DNA of 64,000 nucleotides. It comes from Actinostola sp. cb2023. Lineage: Eukaryota > Cnidaria > Anthozoa > Actiniaria > Actinostolidae. The notes under the pieces are model-generated. The model was not told where the DNA came from. It saw nothing but the letters and a program-made list of their open reading frames with translations, and searched no databases. The translations under genes were made by a program, and so were the position numbers. Below, one piece after another: positions 38,137 through 50,600 of the stretch. Within the stretch, counting starts at the first letter, position 1, and the number at the start of each line of letters is the position of its first letter. The stretch spans positions 477,001 through 541,000 of the forward strand of contig JAUJYZ010000132.1 in assembly GCA_033675265.1 (NCBI GenBank), given 5' to 3'.

Positions 38137-38415
38137 ATGTTGTGGGCATTTATTATTGAGAAAAACAGCATCAGAAAATGTTCAAATCTATATGAAAATC
38201 AAAATGAAATCCTAAATTTCTCAACAACAAATTTTTTTTTCACACATTTGCAATCACACTCTGCCAACTTCCTGAAAGAATCCCCAATTAGATGGAAAAT
38301 ACTGCACCCTAACATCAAATTCCCCAAAGAGCGTAAAGTAATCGAAGCACTTGAAATAAGAAAACAATCAACAAACATTATGAATGGCTGTGTAGGCAGG
38401 TTTCTCTGCATATAA
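38137..38415 (+). pseudogene. Penelope-like retroelement remnant, C-terminal end
   Basis: A 92-codon open frame opening on a non-ATG codon. Its C-terminal half (FLKESPIRWKILHP, then KERKVIEALEIRKQSTNIMN) resembles the end of Penelope-like ORFs, where an ES/IR...R-K-EAL-I segment closes the GIY-YIG endonuclease. About 150 bp downstream is a hammerhead-like core, a known companion of these elements. No reverse-transcriptase segment is visible, so only the 3' end remains. Confidence 0.45.
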
Positions 38416-38559
38416 CTCAGTACATTGTTATTACTATTCCCAGGACACCACATCTATTTACTGTATTGTAATTATTAAGCATTGTTTAATCAACCAATAC
38501 CACTGGGTATTTCACTATTCAAATGTAAGTTATTTAGAGAGTGATTTTCAGTTTAAAAT

Positions 38560-38600
38560 ATACCACTGATGAAGCCTTCACCGGCGAAACGTCTGAATAT
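38560..38600 (+). ncRNA. Hammerhead-ribozyme-like core
   Basis: CTGATGA at 38566-38572, a short stem (GCC at 38574-38576 pairing with GGC at 38583-38585, loop TTCACC), then GAAAC at 38586-38590 and GTC at 38591-38593. This is the conserved order CUGAUGA - stem II - GAAA - GUC of minimal hammerheads reported in Penelope-like elements. Helix III would be very short, as in the minimal retroelement type, which often needs dimerisation to cleave. Confidence 0.5.
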
Positions 38601-38648
38601 ACGCGTTTGTCGTCTATTTCTTTTGCCTGACGAAGTTAAATACTTTCA

Positions 38649-38652
38649 ATTC

Positions 38653-38706
<54 letters not shown>
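38649..38706. repeat. (AAT)n microsatellite
   Basis: Pure AAT run directly downstream of the retroelement remnant, perhaps its insertion site or 3' tail. Confidence 0.95.
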
Positions 38707-38870
38707 TAGACGCTCTTCTAGCGTGAAGTCGGGCTTCTAAATGAAATGTAACCTATTTGAGCTAAATATAGATATCTTATATAGTGCGATTGAAACAGTT
38801 TTTTGGTTGCTCTCGTCGTTGCGTGACTCGAGCTCGATAGAACATGCTTTAATATTTCCTTGCAATTTCA

Positions 38871-39022
38871 GTAGAGTGCAAACCATATGTCCGTGAAATA
38901 GTGCTATTTCTAAATAGTACTAAATAGTGTTATCTCCATTGTTTTCTATTGTTTCATCAGTGCTATTTAGTACTAATTAGTTAGTACTGTTTCACGGACA
39001 TATGGTTTGCACTCTACTGCGA
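38871..39022. mobile_element. Foldback/MITE (~150 bp)
   Basis: Arms CAGTAGAGTGCAAACCATAT plus GTCCGTGAAA and their exact inverse (TTTCACGGACATATGGTTTG...) enclose a centre with AGTGCTATTT/AAATAGTACT inverted repeats. Confidence 0.88.
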
Positions 39023-39079
39023 ACTTTACAGTATATACTTCATGTTACTAGGGCGTCCTGTTTCAATCTAAATTTAGAT

Positions 39080-39355
39080 TTAGACGAATAAAGACTTATA
39101 TTTTGGCCCCTTGACCTCTGGTGCTTTCCCTGATTGGTTTGTGCTTTCTAATCTTTCTTGGCCAGACTTTATGTCTCCTTTGGCTTTAGCTCGACGTTGA
39201 CGCGTACGGAAATCAAAAAAATAATAAAAAACAAGACGACATACTAGTAACCTTCCTCCAACTGACAAGGTTGAATGAAGAAACCATGTTGTTAGAGCCT
39301 TGGGGTGATTATGCATGACTCGGTAGAACTGCTTTCTTTGTAAAATCGATTTCAC
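39080..39355 (-). CDS. Possible small single-pass membrane protein (91 aa)
   Basis: A frame with one hydrophobic stretch (HSTLSVGGRLLVCRLVFYYF) followed by a highly basic tail (RTRQRRAKAKGDIKSGQERL). No recognised family and no splice support. A diverged direct copy of part of it (AACAAGACGACATA...) lies near 39435, so it may be repeat-derived. Low confidence. Confidence 0.2.
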   Translation of the reverse strand: MKSILQRKQFYRVMHNHPKALTTWFLHSTLSVGGRLLVCRLVFYYFFDFRTRQRRAKAKGDIKSGQERLESTNQSGKAPEVKGPKYKSLFV

Positions 39356-40295
39356 AAACTCAGCGAATCATAGAAATGACAATAGTTTATTTGGTGCCAT
39401 AAATATATCCATACCAAATACAAATATAAGCTTAAACAAGACGACATATTAACCTTCCTTCGACAAGGTTTCTGAAGAAAGAGGACGATGTGCGATGTCT
39501 CGTGTTGATATATAAGATCATGTTGTTGGTCGGTGATTATCTTAGCGGCCGACAGGGCGCATGCGTGCTTTTTGGGGTCGACGACGAAGACGACGACAAA
39601 GAACGCTTCTCATTTTTAGAGTCGGGGCTTCCACACAGGAAGCCCGACTAATAATAATAACTAGGCTACCTAACAGCAGTGAATGCTGACGGTGAATGCA
39701 TTGTTACCGGTAGTTGTGGATAAGAGTTGGTGAGGGACTGGATACCGTAGTTGTTATGAAATGGCAGTTTTGTTTTATGTAAGCTGACAAGTATGCAAAT
39801 TATTAGGCGAGTCTGAATAACTAATGTATTACTTATAATTGAGATTTCAATGCAAATTCACACTTGAAACTGACACACGGTCAGCAATCTCAAATACGAT
39901 CCTCAACTACACAATTCCCACGAAAAGCACAAGATACGGTATCTGATGGGCTTACGAGTCAGGATATACCGGCTATAATGAGAAACATACACATGTACAA
40001 ATTAATTAGGGTCACAGATCTTTGGCACGACATTTACCGATCAGAAACGCGAAAGCTTGAATAGGAAAACAACTCACTTCAACTTCCAACGAAGCCGAAT
40101 GTGTTCAGCTCAGCGTATGTAGGAGTTGTCGCGAAAAGCATTGTGGTTATTGAGAATTGCATGATGGTTATTGAGAATTGCATGATGGTTATTGGAAACT
40201 GCATGCCGGGTAAAAATCGAGATTTTTTCTCCCTACATGAATGAATTAGAATTGCTTCCTTGCTCGCTCGCTTCATGCTCGCTCGCTGCGTCAGC

Positions 40296-40327
<32 letters not shown>

Positions 40328-40626
40328 TGATAATAATAATAACAACAACAACAACAACAACAACAACAGCAATGCGCTTCTTCAGCTCATATACGTGAAT
40401 ATCTTAAGGTGTTGTTGGTAATTATTACATTTTGCGTTAATATTATATTTTGTGGCGTATACTTCCAAAAAGTAATTCTTAGATGATCTTTGAACTATAA
40501 TACATCATCCAGGCATCATGTGCATTTCTTTTATGGAAGCCAGAGTTTTCCCCAAAAAAAAATCAATGCACAGAAGATCGTTGAATATTGTAGCAATAAA
40601 GAGTCGATCTGAGAGAGTATATTAAG

Positions 40627-40853
40627 GGTGCGTTCGATTGACCTTATTCCAGAATAGGAATACACGGAATAACATCCCTAAATCGCTGTCACGCAGCTAC
40701 TGTCCACTGTAAAATGAAACATTCCCTTGTTGTATTATAATAAATTAAAGTTACAAGGAACAGTTTGGAATTTTAAATGTGCTGAAATAAAAGCATCGAA
40801 GTGTTTTGTTTCATGTATTCCTGTTCTGGAATAGAGTCAATCGAACGCACCCT
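40627..40853. mobile_element. MITE with AGGGTGCGTTCGATTGAC termini
   Basis: Left AGGGTGCGTTCGATTGACC and right GTCAATCGAACGCACCCT are exact inverses over 18 bp; inner segments (ATTCCAGAATAGGAATAC / GTATTCCTGTTCTGGAAT) continue the symmetry. About 227 bp. Confidence 0.88.
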
Positions 40854-41009
40854 AAATGAGTATATGTATAATGCTCAGATATATTTCGGATCGACCTGTA
40901 AAAGTCGGTCTATCATTCCATTCTATGAATCTAGAGTGTGGTTTCACTTGGTACATGCGCAAGTATAAGCACAAGCACAAGAAAACGAAAAAAAGATATT
41001 TGTCCTTGT

Positions 41010-41430
41010 GGTCATGCTTGCGTCAGGCACGTCAGTTCATGCGATCAGCGCAGTAGTGCGTCGTGCTTGCGTCAGGCACGTCAGTTCATGCGATCAGCGC
41101 AGTAGTGCGTCGTGCTTGCGTCAGGCACGTCAGTTCATGCGATCAGCGCAGTAGTGCGTCGTGCTTGCGTCAAGCACGTCAGTTCATGCGATCAGCGCAG
41201 TAGTGCGTCGTGCTTGCGCCAGGCACGTCAGTTCATGCGATCAGCGCAGTAGTGCGTCGTGCTTGCGCCAGGCACGTCAGTTCATGCGATCAGCGCAGTA
41301 GTGCGTCGTGCTTGCGTCAGGCACGTCAGTTCATGCGATCAGCGCAGTAGTGCGTCGTGCTTGCGTCAGGCACGTCAGTTCATGCGATCAGCGCAGTAGT
41401 GCGTCGTGCTTGCGTCAGGCACGTCAGTAA
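41010..41430. repeat. ~8.5 tandem copies of a 49-bp unit
   Basis: The unit contains GTGCTTGCGTCAGGCACGTC, AGTTCATGCGATCAGCGCAG and TAGTGCGTC. Copies differ by only one or two bases (GTCAGG, GTCAAG, GCCAGG), so the array is young. Located about 200 bp past the stop of POMGNT1 copy B. Confidence 0.95.
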
Positions 41431-41623
41431 CTACCACTATATACTAGCTCTTTGTTTGATATGATAGCGATATTATTCAGCATGAAAAACGATGTCTAAC
41501 GATATCCAGCGATCTGGTGCCAATATGCTCCCACTATACTGTTCCTATAATATTCCTAACATGGAGCCATGGACGAAGTATGGTATGAAAATATCCATGT
41601 CAGTACGAAAACTGCTTATTCTG

Positions 41624-44600
41624 TTACGTTGCATTCTTGTCTGGTTTCTTTACTTCAGCATTTATTACATGACTCGGTTTATACTTGCAGTAGGGTGAAT
41701 CTGGACAGCCAATCACTATCAAATGGTTTCCACGAGCCCAGAAGCGAAACATATTCTTGTGGTTGTCCCTCACGTCCACGTCCCAGATCTTGAAGCAATG
41801 TGCGGTGTTAATCCAGTTCTTGGCGGAGTTTTCCATCTTGATGTAATACACGTATGTTTGGTTGCGAGTGTCGGGTATAAAGGTTTTTGGGTGTGAGCAG
41901 GGTGTCTTGGTGTGGTTCAATACACTAGAAGATCTATATAGAAAAACATTATCTACATCAAGAGAATAATTCACACAGTACCGTCTACATGATTCAGAAA
42001 ATCCCATAGGATCATGGCATGGTGATGGATGGATTGCTCAGTTACAAATAGAATCGAAGTAGCGCCGTCCCCTTCACGTACATCGCATTTTCTTTACTAA
42101 GTATATATTCTTACCTTAAAAGTCTATCAATTTCCAATTCGTAGCTATCTTTGTACATTATGTCAGAGTTTATCTTCACATTTGGTTCTTTATTCAAGGC
42201 GTGTCCTTCAAAGTAGAGCTCTTGGAAAAATGGATTCATGTTGATTCCCTGGGCGCCAAAATGATAGGTTCTTGATACGTCAGGTATAATGCATTCTCGA
42301 CCATTGATCTTAGCGGCCCGTACCCACATGTCCCAGTCCCACATCTTGTCGGGCGATGGCCAGTCTGGTTCAAGTTCGTTTTTGTAAATCTTTCGAGGTA
42401 GAACCCTTGAGAAGAAACGTTCTTTAGACTTTTATACACAGTTGCAGATACATAAAATATTTATTATCATTATTTTATTATTTATTTATTATTTGTAACT
42501 TACCAACCAAGACCAGGCATGTATTCTACTCTATAAGTCATCGATACGTCATTCGAGGAGTGTTTGTACCCCTATAACGGGTAAAAGTAGAATCAGTTAT
42601 ACTGTCTACATTCATGTATTTACTGCATGTGTACAAACGCGCATTTGCAGCACATGCCCACACACAATTACCAATGCACAGAATACTAGTAGGAGAGAAT
42701 GGCGATGTTGCGGCTTCATGCGCCTACTAGATGATAAAGTGCGATCCATATCCCTGCTTGTGCAATACAGCTATTTCAAAAAAGGTTGGTGAAGGTTTTG
42801 TTGCATCTTGCATCCCAAGCCCAAAATGCACTATGGGCGATGTGAATGGAATCAGCGAAAGGTCACATCAATATGGACTGGCTGGGAATTTTCCCAAACT
42901 TTGTCTTCGCAATATTGACCCGGCATATTTTCTGCTGTATGTGCATGCTGACATTATTTATATATGACCCACAATACATTTCGGGCTTGGTATGCAACAT
43001 GCAACATGCAACAAAACCTTTTTTGAAATAGCTGTATGTTGCACGCAACAAAACCCGCTTAGGTGCTCAGTAGAGATACGCTGGTCGGCAATTTTGCACT
43101 GTTTGCTGGGCCCTTATACCTGGTCGTTCCAAGCTGATATACAAAACAAACTGTCGTCCTTTTCTAGTACAGGAAGCAACTGTTTAAAGAAGCTCAAGAT
43201 ATCTACAGACAGATCCAAGTCTTCTTCTAGAATCACCAGGTGTTGCGCTTCTGGATTGTCTTCAAACGATGTCGTCAAACTCTTCTTGTAATGCTGTGGA
43301 GTAACAAATAAGCAAACGTTAGGCCTTCATTAGGAGCCAGTCTCTTTCATCGGTCAGAAAAGGAGGGGTGATTCAGTAATACCAATATCAAGTGCAGCCA
43401 GTTGGAGAAACGTCCCGAACAATAGTCCCCTTCACAGTTCCCTACTACGCCACATTGAAAGCCGTGCCTTTGCATCGAAGCGAGACCAACGATGACCTTG
43501 CAGTTCGAGAACTGTGAATAATTGTCCAAGGTGTTCAAAAAAAGGTCTCCACCGTTGGTCTCGCTTCAATGCAAAGGTACGCCGCTACCTTTAAAGATAG
43601 CGCAGGGAACTGTGAAGGGGACTATTCCATATTCGGCAACATATTTGGTAACGAAGTTCCATATTTGGTAACGAAGTTCCATATTTGGTAACGAAGTTCC
43701 ATATTTGGTAACGGAATTCCATATTCGCTAACGAATTTCCATATTTGGTAACGGAATTCCATATTTGGTAACGGAATTCCATATTTGCATGTAACGAAAT
43801 TCCATATTCGGTAACTGTTCAAAATATCCACGAGTGAAAGGTAGAATTTCAAGGCTTTGGAAAGGCAAATATGATAAATGGTTTCTACTACTATACGCTT
43901 GGATTTCTCTACTTATTGACAAGATATATTAAGCCTTCATCAATTTACATGTACAAGTCCCAAATTGGCAATATTAACAACCAAACTCATTATTCTGGTG
44001 GGCTCTACATAGCATTGCTATCATTACCTCTCATTTCTCAAGCTACAATGGACTAAATGGCAATAAATTGCTGTAATTTCCTAAAAATACAGCACTACTT
44101 CTTGCATGATAAATTGCTGTGGATGTTATTTCTAAAATTCTCTCATTTAGTTCTATATTTACTACTTTTTTTCATTTTTTGTTCTTTGGAACGTTGTGAA
44201 AATGTCAGTAGACGCGTTTTTACACAGCTTGGAGCAGTAGAATACTAGTGTTGTTTTCGTGTTTGACTAAAGTTATTCTATGCGCTTTATATTTGATTCC
44301 GTTGTTTGAATATTTCGATGCATTAATTTTGCACTTTTTTCTCTTCCAGCTTCCTATTTTATCACTCACGTCATGTCTCCGTTTTTGCTTTCTATAATAA
44401 CTAGATTCTCAAAGTGCAACAAAACAACATAAAGTATCAATTATTATATATTGTGGGAATCAAGTGCGCACAATAGTAATCACCTTCGCGGTCACCCTGT
44501 GGAATTGATATGCGCGCGTGCTGTAGTGACTTCACAATGGCTTGCTTCAAGTGTATTTTACATGAAAATGTTGGATGCAGATGTTGGACTATTTTTGCTG

Positions 44601-47600
44601 TCTTTACTGAGTCCTAGATATGGCAAGAACGGTCCAAAAATAAATTAGCAGTGCAGGAAATTCCATAGTGACAATGGAAGACCATATCCCGTTGGAACGA
44701 ACGCAAATATTTCTACCAAGGACGGGCAGTTGAATCAGCCGTACAATGCATCGGTGAGATCATCAGCTAAGAATCCATTCAGTCAGTTATCTGCTTGCTC
44801 AGTTTATGCAATAACAAGGGATATGTTTTAACACAACCCCGTCATTGTCAGTATATTATTGTACTATATTAATCACTACGTTCTCTGTAAGTCTTTGAGC
44901 GCTAAAATACTTGGAAGATAGTGCGTCTCTCAAGAGTTTCGAAACTCTCTTTGATGTCACAATTCCGTATTCGGTAATGAAATTCCATATTTGGTAACGT
45001 GATGCCGAAATTATATATTTGGTCGACGGTTACTGTTTTTCCCGCTGGACTGACATCTAGCGAACGATAGTAATTAATTGTTTGATATGTGACTACGATT
45101 TACAGTCTTTTCAAAACGTCGACCCTACTACCATATATGAAGTTATATGTACACTATAGTTGGCTACCAACTTACCTGGGATATCCTGGCGTTTCTCGTG
45201 CTGACTGGCTCATGTTGATTTACTTTCAGGTTGAATAATTTCCCGAGCAATGCGGGTTCTTCAAAGAAACCATCAATGTATATCGTCACCATGGAAACAT
45301 TTAAGCCAATGACGTTCTTCAGAGATAAGAGCATTCGGAATAAGTAATGAGGTCGATTGCCAGCCATGACAGCCACAGGAAGCCCGAGTCTGCTTCCGTC
45401 GAGAAATGGTGCATTGTCAAATTCTAACGCTATTGGATTGGAACCTGAATAGAGTCAAGAGTAAAATATTTGTTATTGTTTCATTCGTTTCTCTTTTCCA
45501 TCCATCCTTCCTACTTTGCCTTCTGACTGGGTTTCCCTTCTTTCAGTACCACCCTCAGCTCCTTTCCTGCCTTCCTACCTTTTGTCACAGCTTTACCGCA
45601 CAATACAATGGCGAGAACGGGATGCTTTGACCCATACTGGGAGTCGCGCTTTCTTCCTTCCTTTCTACATCTCTTTTGATGTCCTCTTTCTCTTCTTCTC
45701 TTCTTGATTCCCAATGCTTCTTCTCTTCGGTTTCCTTCTCACTTAATTTTTCATCTCTTTTTTTTCCTACTTTTTTTATTCATTTTACGTTCGTTCATTC
45801 CATTGACTTTTTACAACGTACAAACACATAACCTGCAACTTACATCTACAAACAATTGGATATCCTTCATATTTGCTACAAAATTCCTTTCTGCGTTGGT
45901 TTTGCTCTGTGTCCTCCCATTGACAGTCATCTGACGAGTCTTTCATGGCGAGAAACGACGTTGATATGGTTATCGCACTCCCCCAGTCGTATGGGTTTAG
46001 ACACTTTTGATACCCTTCTGCTAAAACCCGACCGCCATATTTTCTCTTCTGGACGACAAAAGCCCACATGTCTCTCCATTTCAAACGGTTGATGTACATA
46101 CTGCCATAACTCTTGATGAACTGACGCGTTTTAGTTTTCAACGAACGGGTTGCTTCGTCCTTTAAATGCACAATGGAAAGGTTTCATCACAAAGTTTGTT
46201 TGTACACAAAATAACTTAGTGAACTAACACAGTAACCATGGTAACACTAAAGGGAGTTTCATGTGGTAAAATCTTTGCGAGATCAGTAGATACCGAAATC
46301 ATCAATCCAGAAATTCGAGACTGCGAGACGCGGTCAAAATATTTGCGATTTTGATGTCGGTAAAGAACCGATGCGTTTCTCGAATCATGACGTATGCCCA
46401 TAAGTTCTTTTGGTTAGTTTACGCTGTGGCGGATCTAGGGGCTCCTGCATGGTTGGGGGTGAATGTGGCCGAACCCCCTGAACGATAAATCGGAACCCCA
46501 GATAAAAACCCTTCTGTTGTGGGCTAAACACAACCAAACCACCCCCCCCCCCCCCCCCCCCCCCCTCCCCCCCTTCTCCTAGACCCAGATAAATTAATGA
46601 AATCCTGGGATCCGACCCAGATGGGGGGGGGGGGGGGGGGGGGGGGGAGAAAAAAAAGCAAACATCACTTCAGTGTGAGAACAGAATTTCAACATTGCTC
46701 GTGTTCACAGGCAGAGGTGATGTTTCCTTTTGATATTAAAATTCCACGCGTGCAATACGAATATAGAATGAGACACGTGACATTTATTGTAGTGTTAATA
46801 TCTTTTTAGCAGTGGACAACGTTAATGACATCAGACTATATATTATATTATTATGTGTCAGATACATTTATCTTACTATAATTCTGTGTCTAATGTAATA
46901 CTATTGATTCATAATTAAAACTCACCATAGCAGCGAAACAAATGATTCTTCCAACACTCACATCCTTAATAAACTGTACCATTCGATCACTTTCTTTGGA
47001 CGATGCAAAGGTATCAAACGTACTTGAAGCCATCTTGGCCGCGTTGGCCTGGTTCAAAACGATCACTTGAATTCCAGTGAATTTAGCTGGAATGACGTCA
47101 TGGACCTGTCAAATAGTATAAAATAGCTCTCGTCAGAGATCATCTCATGTGTAATGTCCAAACCTTGTAATTGGCGGTGAAAGCATTCCTAAAATAACGT
47201 CCTCTAAATACTTTAATAGGGGTGCATATTGCTGAAACTTTGACATGGTCAAAACACGTTTTGAAGATCCCTACCAAGCTCTCAAGCGTGTACTTCAAAA
47301 ACTCCAAAATGTAGAATAATTACACAGTCTAGTTTTGATTCTAGCTCCGACCAGGAGCCCCTGCTCCGGCCCACTACTTCACAAATTGGGTTGGGACAGA
47401 ATTCGCGGACGCAAACTGATTTTTTTTTTTCAGCTGTCCCTCCCCAAAACAAATTATGTTAAAAAACGATTTGGCTACAGAGAGGAGCCCAAATCTGGAA
47501 TAATTTACCGGAAGTTAAGTAAATCGCTAAATACATTTAAAACTAAGCTAAATGGTATACCTCCCTGCTTCTTTGACTCCTTGGCGGCTTAGCAATTGTA

Positions 47601-50600
47601 ATATTAATTAATCTTCAATTTCTGATGTATATATTCTTTACACACAGCTTTTATGTAAACCAGTTGTAGTTACTGTTAAAACTACCGTGTTTTAAAGAAA
47701 GTTTCTATTCTATTCGTGATTCGATGCCTTGACTGTCGAGTTCTGATTCAAGATGGCGACCTGGTCTTGCCGGTGTCACGGGGATTTCGCTCCCCCCCCC
47801 CCCCCCCCCCCCCCCAAAGTTGTCCTCCCCGGGGCGAATTCCCCGGTGAATTTGTCCTCTCCGGGACGGATTCTCCAGAGATCTCGCCCCCCTCCTTTGT
47901 CCCCTTCGTAGATTTCGCCCCCCACCCCCCCTTCCTTTGGTACCAGTACATAGGTTATAAAGTTATATATTTTTATCAAAAGTATTCCTTGGAAAATGGT
48001 CACTGGAATAGATAATTTGGTAACCAACTATTCTGCTTTTGGACGGTGTATTCAAAATTATCATTGTAAGCCGTGTTTGTGAATGCCAGCTGATATTCAA
48101 ACGACACTATTTTCACTAAAACTGCTGCCAAACGGTTTTCCCTCGTACGATTTTATTTAAACTTCGTGAACGACCTTTTAAGGTCCCTAGTAATGTTCTG
48201 ACGAGGTAAGAAGGAAATTGATCGAGCCGAAATCACCAGTTCATATTTTTGTTGTCAATATTTGGACCTATCGGTTGTTACGTGACTTCGGCTCGAACAA
48301 TTTTCTTCTTACCTCGTCAGAACATCACTATGGACCTTAAAAGGTCGTTCACGAAGTTAAAAAAAGATCGTACGAAGGAAAACCGTTTGGCAGCAGTTTT
48401 AGTGAAAATAGTGTCGTTTGAATATCAGCTGGCATTCACAAACGCGGCTTACAATGATAATTTTGAATAAACCTTCCAAAAGCAGAATAGTTCAATTAGT
48501 ATTTAATTTGTGTTAAGCATAATAAAATCCAAGCAATATTGACGCGGAGCGAGCGAGTTAAAAAATACGGCAAACCGGTCATTCATTATGCGGGAACCAC
48601 CTTAAAAAGCTTTCGCATTTTGAGTTTTTTTAATAAAGAGCTTACTTGATACGTTGTAGAATGGCAAATAACATTAATACTAAAGTCTTGAGCTTAAACT
48701 GAAAAACGGTGATGTACATTGATTTTTTTCTACAAGTTATTTTGCTACCCAAAAGATGAATCTTAAGGCCTTGTTACACGGTGAAACTTTTTCGTGAACC
48801 TTTTTCGTGAAACGGTGCGAGAAACTCGTTGTAAAATTCTGATCACCAGCCTCCCTCGATATAATTATTTCTAGTGCATCCTTTTGCAATGCCCTTTATC
48901 GAAGCCGGTCAGGCGCGCGAAAGTTCATAAAACATGGCGCGAGACGATGGAACAAGACGTGCTCTTGCCGTTTTATTGAGGATGACGAAACTGAACCAGT
49001 TTTCGAACAGAGAAAGCGCAGTAACTGCATGTATACGATCGTGGATAGCAATTAAGCTATTTTTGCAATTTAAAGTAGGAAGCGGTCTTATTTAGACCTC
49101 TCAAATTCCGCAACAAAACAGCGTACAAACATTAAACAACAGCTTTTGTAGATCCGTTTATCGAAATGACTTGAAAATTACACTAAAACAACTCCCAAGC
49201 TGCTAGGATTGATGGATATTAGTGACGTAGTTGGTCAGTTCTGATTGCTTTGTGAACTGAAGCACATCAACACAAGTTTCACGAGGTGTGTTACACGGTG
49301 GAATGGCTGGTTTAATGAAACTTTTTTGCTTCGAGTTTCACGAAAAAGTAGAAAGCAGTTCTACTTTTCATGAAACTGTCTCGCAACGCAAATTCGAAAA
49401 AGTTTCCTGAAAACGGCCGTGTTACACGGTGAAACTCTTGGTGAAACCTGTCTCGCACCATTTCACGAAACAGTTTCACGAAAAAGTTTCACCGTGTAAC
49501 AAGGCCTTAAGATTCATCTTTTGGGTAGCAAAATAACTTGTAGAAAAAATCAATGTACATCACCGTTTTTCAGTTTAAGCTCAAGACTTTAGTATTAATG
49601 TTATTTGCCATTGCCGGTGTAACAAGGCCTTTAATCACAGGATCGAAACACTTCGAATAGGAGATAGCAATCCTACGGGGGAGGCGAATTCCCCCCCGAC
49701 ACCGGCACTGACAACTTTTTACTGAAGCCCAAGAGTACTTCTCCGCTCAGTTGTAAACATTATTAATCAATTCTGACTTGAATATTGTAACATTCTATTC
49801 AATAAAATATTCTATATTAAAAGAGCTAGACCGTCAACATACTATTTATAGCTAGGGATGGATTGGAGTCCTGTCAACGGACTCACAAACTGATCGAAAC
49901 TGAGCAGCGGGAAAACGGATGGATTCGGAATCTGAAAAATCAGAGAAGATTTTGAATTTATATTCTGTTTTCAATGACCATAGACCCTATGCAATACTCG
50001 ATTTCTGTACTTTGCATAAATTTGCAAAAACTGAAAGAATAACGAGTTAAGTAAAGGTAAAATAATAGATTGAAAGACCATCGACAGTTTAGTATTTACC
50101 CCCAAAAGTGCACTAATAAAAATAAAACTATCATAAAGTAATAAGCGTTTGAAAGGTGCAAAATACATGGAAACGAGGCATCTAGGGCCAAAGTCCGGTT
50201 TCTGGTACAAATCTTTGTAATTTCAAATCACTATAACTTTTCAAGATTGCATAGTACAGCCCTAACATTTGGTATGTTCATTATTGAAAACCCTCTCTTC
50301 AAAGAGATGGTCAGATATTGCTGTAATATATTACAAATAACAAAGGAAATCAGATTTTACGATTCTACCATTAATGCATAGGGTCTATAGCTTTCTTTAT
50401 TCATACCTTTATCCCGTTCGCTGTGACAGAAATATTATCTTTACTAGACAGTATTTCTATGCTGATAACATGATCTGGTAATATAAAATGATAAAGCATT
50501 AATAGAACTACTCTGCAATCGGTCTTAAGTATGACGTCCAGTTGATTTAATAGGGACCTTTAGCACCGAGGACGGAATGGACGACGACGACGTCATTTTT

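Noticed and set aside
42992..43291. Plus-strand frame matching another minus-strand frame at 35499-35681
   Set aside because: Both are antisense readings of the same POMGNT1 exon 6. The match itself was kept as the gene-conversion finding.
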